From the NCBI GenBank assembly GCA_900088475.1, contig FLMG01001571.1:2404-41238 (forward strand): 38,835 bases of DNA, read 5' to 3'. Below the pieces are notes generated by a model, which was given only the letters and a program-made list of their open reading frames with translations, did not search any database and had not been told where the DNA came from. The stretch is from Hyphochytrium catenoides (Eukaryota; Sar; Hyphochytriomycetes; Hyphochytriales; Hyphochytriaceae). The translations under genes and the position numbers were made by a program. Below are positions 1 through 9,897 of the stretch, piece by piece; position 1 is the stretch's first letter; every line of letters starts with the position of its first letter.

Positions 1-60
1 TCTCTCTCTCTCTCCTCTTTCTCTCTCTCTCTCTTTCTCTTTTGATATATATATACCTCA
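1..60. repeat. (TC)n microsatellite plus short (TA)n, in a TRM6 intron
   Basis: Bases 1-40 are almost pure TC repeat, followed at about 43-57 by a short TA run. It lies upstream of the first visible TRM6 exon, in what appears to be an intron. Confidence 0.85.
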
Positions 61-183
61 ATCGCTTCACGCTGCTTCTTCTATTCCTCGTCCGTCTTGG
101 ACTCTCGCACTGACATTCTTCTGCCGCTCGTCACTCCTCGTCCCTGGGCATCTCACTTGTCGCTCGCTCTCAAGAACAAGTAG

Positions 184-553
184 ATTTGGAAAGACCTTCG
201 TCAATCTCCACCAGCTGATCGGCAAGAGGTTCGGGTAAGAGCCTTCTCTGGCTCATGTTTGTCACTCCCTCTCCCCGTCTCTCTCCTTATTCAATGCATC
301 TACGTCCTGCGTGATCTGTCTCTCTCTCTGTCTCTCCCGCTGTGTGGCCCGGTCTTGTCTCTGTCGTGACTCAGAGAGCACGCACGTGCCTCTCTCTTTC
401 TCCTCCTTGCTTAGAATGCTTTGTCCCACTCTCCGCTTTTTTGTCGATATTTCCCTAGACTCTTCCCCTTAGTTGCACCCGAGTCGGATGGTTCTTCTCT
501 TTAGTTTTTTCTCTGAGTTTAACTCTCTCTCTCTCTCTCTCTCTCTGTGCGTG

Positions 554-606
<53 letters not shown>

Positions 607-3600
607 CGTTTCAATATCCTTTCGCTCCTTTAGGAGTGTTTTTGAGCTGCAGAAGCGCCAGTTAGTGGTAGTAGACGGAGATCTCCAGCTAGAAGGTCTA
701 ACGGCGAATGGTAAGCGCTGCCACTTGACCAGAAGAGAAAAGTGTCCTATCTTAAAGAAGAGACGAAGAGAGAGGAGCTAAACGGGCTGGCCGATAAAAG
801 GAGAGTAAAGAGAGAGAGAAATAGAGAGAGAGAGTGAGGAAGGAAAAGAGATTAAAAGAAGCGGAGAGATCTGTCTTTCCTCCGTTCTCAATCTTTGTTA
901 TGTGCCTAACACTCTCTTTTCCCTATAGAAAGTGTAGAAGGCGGCACAAACAAAAACTATGCGGACACGAACACGGCTCAGAAGCTGAGTGAGCAAGAGA
1001 TTTTAGAGATGAAGGAGCAGGGCGTCTCAGGTGAGGAGATGTTTCTGTCTGTTTCGCCTCTCTTGCAACCTTGCTAGTCTCTTGCCTATGTTCTCCTCTC
1101 TCCCGGTCTCTCTCTACGTGAGGACAGAGTGAGGCATGCACCCTCAACGTTGTAGTCCTTCATGCCCGCACTTTCTCTATGGGTTCTCGCTGTTGCCAAA
1201 GGTTTCTTCACATCTTCTATTCTCTGTCTGTTGTCGTCCAGCTCTCCCAATCCTGCTCTCTTTCTTTTCCATTTTCTCCATTGTCTCTTCTCCTCTCTTC
1301 TCTCACCGTCTCTTTCCTTCACTCTCTCATTATCTCTCACTTCTATCTTCCCCTGCCGCTAGGTCGTGAAATAATCGATAAGTTAGTGCAAGGGAGCGAC
1401 ACGTGGGACACGAAAACAGCTTTCTCTAAGGAGAAATATCTTAGGAAAAAACAGAAAAAGTGAGCCATCAGCTCTTTACCTCTACGACTTGAGTCTTAGA
1501 CTGCGCTGACACTGCAGCTCAAGATTTTCCTCGCTTGATGCTGTGTGCATCAGTTAGAGTGTGTCTCTCTCCTGAGAGTGCCTCTCTTATTCTCTACTTT
1601 AAGTTATGCAAGGACTATATCGTAACGTTATCTGTTCGGGATTCCTTTTTCTGTTGAGCTTTGCTCTGCCTTTCTCTGTCGTCTGCGGACTGTGCACTTC
1701 TTCTCCCTCATATTTAATCTCTCACTCTTTAATCCCCAGATACATCCCTCGCTTTAGAGTTCTGAAGTGCACATCGAAGCTGCTCTGTGAGATCTACTTT
1801 GAGAAAAATCCACCCAAAATTGGGTACGGAAACGAGAGAGGCAAATGTGCACAGATGCACGGGCTCCCCATGGCTCTGCAGTTTCTCTATTCCATAGTCT
1901 CTTTCGGATTTTCGTTCTGTTTTGCTGGGTGAAGGTCCAGTCTCCAATCTTGGGTCGCTTCTCGCTGTGATGGAGATAGTGCATCCGAAATCTCGCTTCC
2001 ACTTTGACTTTCGATTGGCCCTTGTTTTGGCCGTGCATGATTTCTTTCCTCTCTTTTCCGTACCCTCAACGATTGAAATATCGCCAGGAGTATGAGAAGC
2101 GACTCTTTAGGACAAATTCTTGCCTATTCCTCAGTGCATTGGGGCAGCAGAGTTTTGATAGTGGACAACTTTATGGGGCTAGTCACTGGAGCAGTGATGG
2201 AGAGGCTTGGAGGTAGGAAACGTTTGTCTACGAGTTAAGAGGACGAATGGCTGTCAGAAAGAAGTTGTGTTGCAGAGGTGGCCACCCTAGACAGAGGTTT
2301 GCTTTCTTTTTAGAGTTGTCAGGGTGAAAAGAAGGAGATACTTAGAGCCAGCGGTTTTGGAGACTTCGAAGTCCACTCCTTTTAACCTTTGTCATTGTTT
2401 GAAGTGTCGTCCTCTCACTCTCTAACCTCAGGCAGTGGCCAGGCACTGGCTTTATACAGCGGACAGCAACTGGCAGCTGATCTCATTCGAAGGTTCAACT
2501 TCGGTAAGCTTCTCTCCTCCCTTAAACGCAGTCTGACGGCTTAGTATCTCCAGAGGATCTATTCTGTTATTGCGCTTGCTACTTCTATTTCTTCAACCCA
2601 ACCAACGGGCAAACTGGTAAACGCCGCTGCCCTCGGTCGATGTTCCTGGTCTGCTTGTCTATTCCTACTAGGCAGCATCGGGCCAGCATCGCATTTTTGC
2701 TCCATCATTCTTCTTAACTACCTAAGCTGTGTGGTTGATAGTTGTCATACTCTTCTTATCGCTAATGCTTCTTACAGATGAGGAACACCAGGCGACATTA
2801 GTGCCGATTCACATGAGTGAGATTGGGAATCTTAATAAGGTGGATGCACTTCTAGCTCTTCTGCCACATGCTTGTTTGTGCTGCTTTCTTATCCCGGTTG
2901 GTATCTCACGGTCTTCTGGGCCCATTTGTCTCCTCCCTCTTTGTTTGTCCCTTCTTCCCACTCATCAACAGGACGAGGAGGAGCTCCGAGCTGTAGAGGA
3001 GCAGAGTAAGAAGGAAGAAGATGAAGAAGTCACAAAGAGAAAGGCGGAATGGTTTGCTAACCTCAACGAAGTAAGGAATGCCTTTGTCACCTTCTTACAC
3101 CCGTGGAGCAAGGCTTTATACATTTCTCACCCTACTAGGCCGAGAGAAAGAAGTATTTAGACAGACAAAGGAAACGAGATGCACAGCTATCGCCCTCGCA
3201 GAAGCGACAAGCACTCAGAGATGGAAGCGATAGGTAGAAACAAAGCCACTTTCCTTATCTTAGTGCCTTGACTAGTCGCCATCGATCTCCACTACTTTGT
3301 GCCGGAATGACTACAGCCTAATCTCGCTATTCTATGTTCTAGTCTCTGAAGTGTAAAGTTTAGGTCTTAACTCACGTCAGCGCTACTTTGCAGCTTGATT
3401 ATTGCGTCATCCTTTGACCCGATAAAAGTGCTTCGAGCACTGTTAAAGTATCTCAAGCCTTCGCGTCCTGTCACTATTTATAGCGAGTACTTGGAGGTAT
3501 ATGACCCATTCCGCTTCTTTGGCGGCTTTTCATAGTTCCCTCCTCTCCTTCTGGTCACGACATGCGATCCCATCCCAAGGTCTCTCTCTGCGGCTCTTTG

Positions 3601-4276
3601 TACGAACAATTCCTCTATAGTGACAGTCTTCCTGGACGAGATCTGTTCCTGTTTTTTCGCAACTTCTGGGTTTCGTGCCTTGTCAGTATGAGCTTCCTTG
3701 ATTCATAGTGTTTTTTTCCCCATTAGCCTCTGGTAGAGTGCTTCGACTATCTGCAGAAGAGTGGAGAAGCTATAGGACTGCAGCTAAGTAATACCTGGAC
3801 CAGAGAGTACCAAGTAAGCACCCCTTCTCCTTTGCTAGATTTGAAGCCAACTCTGTCTGTTGCCCTCCCCTCTCTTTTGCTCTCTCTTGCTCCTCTGCTC
3901 ACCCTAGCTCCTTCGCTCTCCTCTTTTTCCATTGTACTTTCAAAATTGAGCAGTTCAGATGCCTTTTGCGCCAGTTCACTCATCCAACTTTTGTGGAGTC
4001 GCTTGTATAACTCATACCCTCGTTCTCTCCTCACGATGGCTGCCCTTCACTGTCTAGGTGCTTCCTTCGCGGACTCACCCTCAGATGTCAATGAGCGCTG
4101 AGAGCGGCTATATCCTTACTGCCATTAAGGTCCTTCCCTCAGACCAACAGGGCCAAACCGAGATGAGTCAATGCATGCTTAAGCAGCAAGTAGATGAGTC
4201 GATATCTGACAGTATTGAGGCACAGAAAGATGGCAATCCTTCAAAACGCGCACGGCTGAGTTCTCCGCCGTCATGA
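184..4276 (+). CDS. TRM6: tRNA (adenine-58-N1)-methyltransferase non-catalytic subunit TRM6 (5' partial)
   Basis: TRM6 (Gcd10) pairs with the catalytic TRM61 to make m1A58 in the T-loop of tRNAs, in the nucleus. The protein is read by joining 13 exons: 184-234, 634-710, 929-1030, 1363-1459, 1740-1823, 2088-2212, 2432-2503, 2778-2839, 2972-3070, 3139-3233, 3394-3496, 3727-3813, 4058-4276. They give about 423 residues in one frame, ending in TGA at 4274. Family signatures in order are NTAQKLSEQEI, TAFSKEKYLRKKQKK, MRSDSLGQILAYSS, TGAVMERLGGSGQ, a Lys/Glu-rich middle, LIIASSFDPIKVL, SNTWTREYQVLPSRTHP, and a basic KRARL tail like a nuclear localisation signal. The first exon (FGKTFVNLHQLIGKRFG) matches the N-terminal domain. 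Some 50-70 residues and the start codon are missing, because the sequence before 184 looks like pyrimidine-rich intron ending in the window edge. The acceptor at 183 is the least certain boundary. The gene converges on the methyltransferase gene at 4656. Confidence 0.9.
235..633 (+). other. TRM6 intron of 399 nt containing a (CT)n microsatellite
   Basis: The intron begins GTAAGA after exon base 234 and ends TTTAG at 633. It holds no gene. It is strongly pyrimidine-rich on the coding strand, with a long CT repeat at about 521-602 interrupted by TGTGCGTG. The 102-residue open frame through this stretch is a product of the repeat, except for its last part, which is the true exon 634-710. Confidence 0.85.
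521..602. repeat. (CT)n microsatellite
   Basis: Dinucleotide CT repeat in two blocks, about 521-546 and 553-602, separated by a short imperfect spacer. It lies in the intron just upstream of TRM6 exon 634-710. Confidence 0.95.
806..840. repeat. (GA)n microsatellite-like tract
   Basis: Purine tract of GAGAGA repeats in the TRM6 intron 711-928. It is complementary in sense to the CT tract at 521-602 on the other side of exon 634-710. Confidence 0.8.
1031..1362 (+). other. TRM6 intron of 332 nt, pyrimidine-rich
   Basis: The intron starts GTGAGG and ends CCGCTAG. Its second half is nearly all C and T on the coding strand. Several short open frames cross it on both strands, but none resembles a protein family. 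I see no gene or element in it. Confidence 0.8.
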
Positions 4277-4655
4277 GACAACTAAGAGACTGCAAGAAGT
4301 GCGCAATAAATTATTCGTTAAAGAAAATGTGTCGGAAGGAGTGAACCCTGCCCATGATCGAAGTCAGGCGGTTTCAATCCACAACGAGAGAGGAGGAGTT
4401 GGGGTGTCCCAGAATGTGAAGCAAGGAAAAACTCAAAGAACAAAGCGCGAAGAGACTTCATCAGTGGAGCCTGAGGTTGAGACATGGCCTTTAAGGCCGA
4501 CGCGTAAGGCTTAGACAGAGATCGTTCACGGCACACGAGGGCAAGGACCTTCCATCTTACGTTTCGTCCTCCATTCCGACGGACGTAGAGACAGAACTTC
4601 AGTGACGGCCCTGCTTTCTCCTGTAGGACCATGGAATATAGGGAGAACGAGCAAG
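4277..4655. other. Convergent intergenic region (3' ends of TRM6 and the ankyrin-methyltransferase gene)
   Basis: The 379 bases between the TGA of TRM6 and the TGA of the minus-strand neighbour probably hold both 3' untranslated regions. Short open frames occur on both strands (for example a minus-strand one reaching 4318) but none looks like a protein family. No clear AATAAA signal was recognised. Confidence 0.6.
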
Positions 4656-7423
4656 TCACACATGGCTCCCTTGCTTCTTCCTGAAGTGAAACAGACAATA
4701 TTCTTCCGCCATCTCATTGAAATGCAGCTCGAAGAGTGAGGGAGAGCAATTCACGAGGGGGTTCTCCTTGTAACTCTCAGGCGCTAACATGACTTCGCAA
4801 TCAAAGCCTCTCTCTTGCATTTCCTGCTTGAATAGAGATAAACCCTGACGCTCCTGGCTGGCCACATAGAGAACGCTACCGCCTAGTGATGCAAGTAAGG
4901 ACATGGACACCAGTAAGCGATCGTGATAACTTTTGATTTCGGTCCAACCTATCTCTCTCCTCTCGGTACTTCCCTTGCCTTAGAAACCACCGCCTTTGTA
5001 AGCGCCTTGCTTGTTTAGGCCAATAGACTTGCTAGGTCTCTGGCTCATGCATTTTTCTTCCATCTGACTCTCTCTTTTTCTGCCAGACTCTCTCTCCCCA
5101 CTGTCATTCACTTTGCTTTCTCTTCTTACGTTTCGTCTGCCCTGCGATTCAGTTCCACACATATAGGAGGAAACCGATCCTTACCTTCGCTAAGAGAGTG
5201 CTCTACTACGGCTATTAGGGCTGGAACAAGGCCTTCTGTGTAGATGAGGTCCGACCCAAGGATGATATCGCCAGAATTCTTATCGGGCCAGCTCTCTTTT
5301 TCAAACCAGTTCACTTTTTGCACCTTTAGCATGCGCTTTGGTGGAAGAGACGCAGCACGACACTCCCTTTTGTGGTTGCTCCAGTCTCTCTTTTGACAGT
5401 CCTTAGAGCAATAGACGACAGCCCTACAGCGGCCACACTTCATCAATTTTCCCTCTGGGTTATCCGGAGTGAAACGTTGAACTGATTTGCAGAGATGACA
5501 ATGAGAGAGAGACATGTTCTCCGACTCCTTGTCTAATGAGTCTTCGTCTTCTGCGAGATTTGGGGAAACAAGTCAGTATTGTGGGTGCTGCTCTTTCCTC
5601 TTCCCTCGTGATGCTGAACTTCATACCTAAGCTACAATCCCTCTACTAATATCAGCCCCAAACGAATATCTGACCGCTCATGTTTTATCCTGCGATGACC
5701 TCGTTAACCCGATCTTCAGGCTCAGGACAATCTAACCCCCGGTGCGTTAGCGCCAGAACCATTACGCTCTGCTTCTCGTTCCCCTCCTACCTTGCCCCTA
5801 CGTGCCTGTCTACTCACTGATGCTCACCTTGATTTAGCTTGGCATTGAACGCCAGGTTTTCTACGGTGTGGTCCATCAAATCCGTCAGGATTACTCCCAA
5901 AGTGTCAGTATACAGATGAGCTGCCAGTCCTGGCACGCCGCATCCTGCACCCAGTTCAAGCACCCTCTTCCCTTTGAACAGTGGGGACAGAGAGACAATC
6001 CATCTAGCCAAGAGGAGAGAAGCGGACCACACTGTAATACCAGTCGTGTCATCGTTCGCGTCTGCACCAAAGGCTTCTCCTGTCCAATCAAGACCCTGAA
6101 AAGAGCTGTCAGGTGATAATTGGGACACTAGAGAGTGACTGCCGATCGGCAAGAGGATGGGCAAAGGCTGGGCTTACCAGCTCGCGGACTCTCAAAATTT
6201 TACCGCCCTCCTTCAACCTCATTTCTAACGTGGTTTCTTGGACCACTCGGCTTCCGGATGGGCCTTTAGGTCGTTGTACGGAACTGTCTCCGTCTCCTTC
6301 TCCATCTGCATCCTCGCCATCTTCTCTCACCTACAGTGAGATGGTGACAATGAGCCTGACTATAGAACGCACGTACTTATAAACGCGGTTGGTGCAGTCA
6401 CTCACCTTTCCGCCATCCGTCTTCAGCTTTTCTTCGTCCGCAGATTTATGGCTTAGCAGCAATCCAACTGGCACGGCAAGCAAGTGTTGATCGTTACTAA
6501 CTAAAGCTAAAAAGGACGATCTACCACGGAATGTAGGACCTTCTTGTCGAGAGCTGATGGAGATAGTTCCGTAGAAAGTTTCTTGTACCATATAAGCACT
6601 TACTTATCTCCGCCTCATTGGTGAGGAAGGCTTCCGTCAGAGACCCCTTCCCAAAGCTATTCCGAGCTAGCACGTCAATGTCGGGATAGCCCTCTAATAG
6701 AGCCTGGACTACCTCCAGGCGCTTGTTCTGAACCGCCCAGTCTAGAAAGAATGAAGATCAGACAGAATTCAAGAAGGGGAGCAAAAAAGGGCGAAGTAGA
6801 GAGGTAAGCGACGTTACAAATGCTGAAGTGGCCGTTGATCAAGCGTCAGGATAACTGTGTACGGGCCACTGTGGACAACAGCGGCTGCGAAAGAAGGGTG
6901 AAAGGATCTTGCCATGACAACCCAGTAAGGAGAGGAACAAGCCACACATTGACTCCCCCGCTTACGTACGCAGTGGAGTATTGCCACTGTCATTGGGCAG
7001 ATGAGCTGCCCCTCTCTCTATAAGTAGCCTCACGCAGTCCACATGACCATTGGCGCTCGCTGCAGGAAAGATAGAGTAAGATCCTTGTAAGAGTTGATCA
7101 CAAAGTGAAGAAGATGTTCTTCCACCTCTATGAAGTGCGGTTGACCCCCCAAGGTCTTTGACATTTATGTCAAGCGCTGGGTAGGAGAAGAGCTCTAACA
7201 GCGCATCACGATCGCCATAGCGCGCAGCCTCAAGGAACTCTCGTTGCAGTTCCTCCAAGGAAGGCTCGGGCTCGCTAGTAGCGGCTTCTGGCGGATTCTT
7301 AGAAGGAGCATTCTGTTGAGGCTTCTTATGGCAGTCTTTGCAGACTGGACGATCTGTCTTCAGTTGTGAAGCTGTGAAGCTCTTCTTGCTCTTCTCCTGC
7401 CTGCAGTCCCTGCAGAGAGTCAT
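4656..7423 (-). CDS. Ankyrin-repeat, MYND-finger protein methyltransferase (family-16-type Rossmann fold)
   Basis: Eight minus-strand exons (7423-7126, 7059-6970, 6741-6604, 6500-6406, 6330-6178, 6095-5828, 5550-5185, 4882-4656) encode 544 residues. The ATG at 7423 is preceded by an in-frame TGA. Residues 4-36 carry a CxxC...CxxC zinc-binding pair (CRDC, CKDC). About three ankyrin repeats follow (residues 50-200; STALHRAS, GNTPLHWAV). The methyltransferase part has TTGITVWSASLLLARW, motif I VLELGAGCGVPGL (303-315), LTDL with ENLAFNAKLN, and GSDLIY (446-451), as in METTL21/FAM86-type enzymes that methylate lysines of proteins. A canonical MYND finger (residues 365-411; CHLC, CGRC, YCSKDCQKRDW, HKREC) sits between helix B and strand 3 of that fold. 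The target is unknown. It converges on TRM6 and is divergent from the GalE-like gene. The least sure boundaries are the exon 1 donor (GTGGAA) and the 6500 acceptor. Confidence 0.85.
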
Positions 7424-8045
7424 CTTCCTCTGCCTTCTGCCTCTGACTCCACTATCCGTCTCAGGAATCAGCTGACCTCAGTAGGATGTAGTTTCTATGC
7501 CGGCAGGCGCGATGATCTCTTGAAATAGCAGACGAGTCGATCTGCTGATGACAGCGAAGTGTGCCTTCTTCTGATGTGAAGCTTCCTCTTTTTGATTCTG
7601 AAGTTCTGAAGTTTCAGGGAAGGCGCAACCATTGGCTCAGACCTTCTCCAGGAGCTCTTCAGTAAGAAAACGCCGAAAGCTGCGTACGAAAATAACTATC
7701 AACCTACTGCTGGGGGATTTCTGAGAGCACTACTACTTATAAAGCGTTGTACAAGAGAGAACGAGAAGCGGCGATACAAGGGAAGGCCAGAGACGGAGAT
7801 GCGCTAAATCTTCGTCAGTAGCAAATCTCTATTATTCGGTCTGCGTCGTAGGTCCTGATCGGCAGTCGACAATAGCAGGAAGAGCCCTTGGGACAATAAG
7901 AAAGAAGAAGGTCATTATAGAGAACAAGGAGGCATCAACAAAAAAATGCAGTTCATTAGTTGGTTTGGCTGATAGCAGAATGTATGGAAGAAGGGTCTGA
8001 GTAGCAGGAGTACCAGGAAGAGTCACACTTCTCTTCTTGCCCATA
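7424..8045. promoter_or_regulatory. Divergent intergenic region, probable shared promoter
   Basis: The 622 bases lie between the start codons of the minus-strand ankyrin-methyltransferase gene and the plus-strand GalE-like gene. They should hold both promoters and 5' untranslated regions. I see no TATA box or recognisable motif. Two minus-strand open frames near 7832-8237 overlap the GalE-like start and match no family I know. Confidence 0.5.
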
Positions 8046-9527
8046 ATGAAAGCCCCGCAGTTGTATCTCTACAGTTTGACTGTAATCACTTCCATTCTCA
8101 TCAGCACAGCGGTAGCAGCGGCGATATTCGTCTCCTACAGGGAGAACGGAAGCAAACGGAGCTCTCCGAAGAGAATCCGGAGGAGGACAGCTGGTCGCAT
8201 CCTCCTCTTCGGAAACTCGAACTTCATAGGCAGTCATGCTGTGCTGTCTCTGTTAGACGAAGGCTTTGAAGTTCTCTCAGCTGACAACCAAAGCCCGTGG
8301 AATGTCTTCATTGTGAGGAGACAGAAGCAAATTAGTGGAAAGCCGGAGCTTCTCTCTTTCGTGGAGATAGATAGGACAGACATGGAAGGAGTCGAGGAGA
8401 TCTTTGCGCTGCAAGACGTAAAATATGACACAGTTATCTATTGCATCGACAATCAAGCTAATGAGGGTGAAGGTATGTTGCTCACTGCTCTACTACATAC
8501 CCTTGGTGTTTGCATGTCACTCTCCCTGCTCTTCACCTCTCCTTCCCTAGTAGAGCCTTCAGTTACTCTCTTGTCTCTCTTCCAAGACCGGCCAGTGCTA
8601 GAGCTAGGTGGCGCTAAGCGGCTGTGTTGGTGTTACCTCGTACTGTTCCAGGGAGCCAGAACAAGACAGAGTGCTATTCTCGGCCTATCCTCTCTCTCCT
8701 CCTGGTTCTCCAATGTATGGAAAGATTTGGTTGCAAGCAATTAGTTCTTTCTTATCAAGCAACACAAGGGTCTCGCCTAGAGGCTACCACCCTCAACAGC
8801 GGTGCATGCGATCCTATTGCTCTTTCGCTTTCTGTTATAGAGAGCCTACTGAGGGACTATCACCTCCTATTTGGGTGGAAGATTGCGCTTGTCCGCCATT
8901 GCTCCGTATCAGGTGCCCATCCGAGTGGGCTTCTGGGTTATCTACCTCGTCAACCAGCTCCAAGGGTTGTAGAGAAAGGAGAAACAGACATCCGACACGT
9001 CAACTTGGGGAATGCGAAAGATGAGGTTGTCCATGTAATGGACGTTGCCGAGACCATTGTTCAAGCAGTGGAAAGGCTAAAAAAAGCGGAAGGACCCCTA
9101 CTCGCGCTGTACGAATATGACGTGGGCTCATTTTGCTCAAAGGAAAGTCTGACTTTAGGAGGTAAGGAACGCTCTCCTTCTTCTCCAAGGTGAACTGCTC
9201 TCCAGTCTCATCAGTAGCCCCATCCATTACCTCTTCATCGCTTTGGTGGTAGCATCGCTTGGGTTGTGTCTAGCATTTCTCTTGTCTACACTAGACCGTT
9301 ACTGAGCTCATCCCTCAATAGGCCCTCAAAGTGCAAACCCTTATCGAAAGAACAGAGAAAGCCTGTCAGTTCCCTCTTCAAGGGGTCATGCAGAAACCTC
9401 TATCAAGGTGGAGACTTTGAAAGGTTTGATTCGTCGATCGGCAGACGAAGTAGCTGATGATCTGCACCGCTGGCTGTGTTCTGAGGTCGAAGGAGCGCAT
9501 GGTCCACTGACCGACTTGGTCTCGTGA
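8046..9527 (+). CDS. Membrane-anchored GalE-like extended SDR, probable pseudoenzyme
   Basis: Three exons (8046-8472, 8619-9161, 9322-9527) give 391 residues from ATG 8046 to TGA 9525. Residues about 8-30 are a hydrophobic segment followed by a basic stretch (KRIRRR), so a signal anchor with the domain in the cytosol, or a signal peptide. The body resembles UDP-glucose 4-epimerase: RILLFGNSNFIGSHAVLSLL at residues 51-70 in place of the usual GGAGYIGSH loop, DNQS after strand 2, VSGAHPSGLLG (239-249), and a DEVVHVMDVAE segment like the family's RDYIHVVDLA. The catalytic SSS and YxxxK are absent; the matching stretches read LVLSYQ and CDPIALSLS. It therefore probably does not epimerise sugars. 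The acceptor at 8618 has a weak pyrimidine tract but is forced by a TAA just upstream and by the reading phase. The tail after 9322 has no recognised fold. Confidence 0.72.
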
Positions 9528-9897
9528 TTGACGTGTACATGGACTCCTTTTGCTTAGAGATTTCTCATACTCTTTTCCTTTTCCTTGGCGGCCCGGACTC
9601 TTTGTAAGCTATACTACCCTTCGTTTCACCACCAAGGACATACTATCGGTCGCATCTCTTAATGCGTCAGTAGATCGTCTGGGTAACCACCATTGCGTCA
9701 TGGAAGGAATATGATTGTGGGCAAGAAGTTTGCCTTGCGGAGGCAGACCTACAAGCACCCAACTGCTTACTCTTCTACCTTTCTGCACACTGGCTCGCTT
9801 ATTCAATCAAGACTTCAACGGGCCATTCAAGGCTGCACTACCAATAGAGATCATGGGGGACTAAATGTGGTAGTTAGGTATTCCTCCGATGCTGGCA
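9528..9897. other. Convergent intergenic region (3' ends of GalE-like and DHHC genes)
   Basis: The 370 bases lie between the TGA of the GalE-like gene and the TAG of the DHHC gene. Open frames of 65-70 codons occur on both strands (9609-9905) but show no family resemblance. This is most likely untranslated 3' sequence. Confidence 0.6.

Noticed and set aside
473-781. 102-codon plus-strand frame rich in Ser-Leu
   Set aside because: Most of it is translation of the CT microsatellite in an intron; only 634-710 is coding, as a TRM6 exon in that frame.
8608-9024. 138-codon plus-strand frame overlapping the GalE-like exon 2
   Set aside because: It is a shifted frame of exon 8619-9161; only the frame of the GalE-like model shows family motifs.
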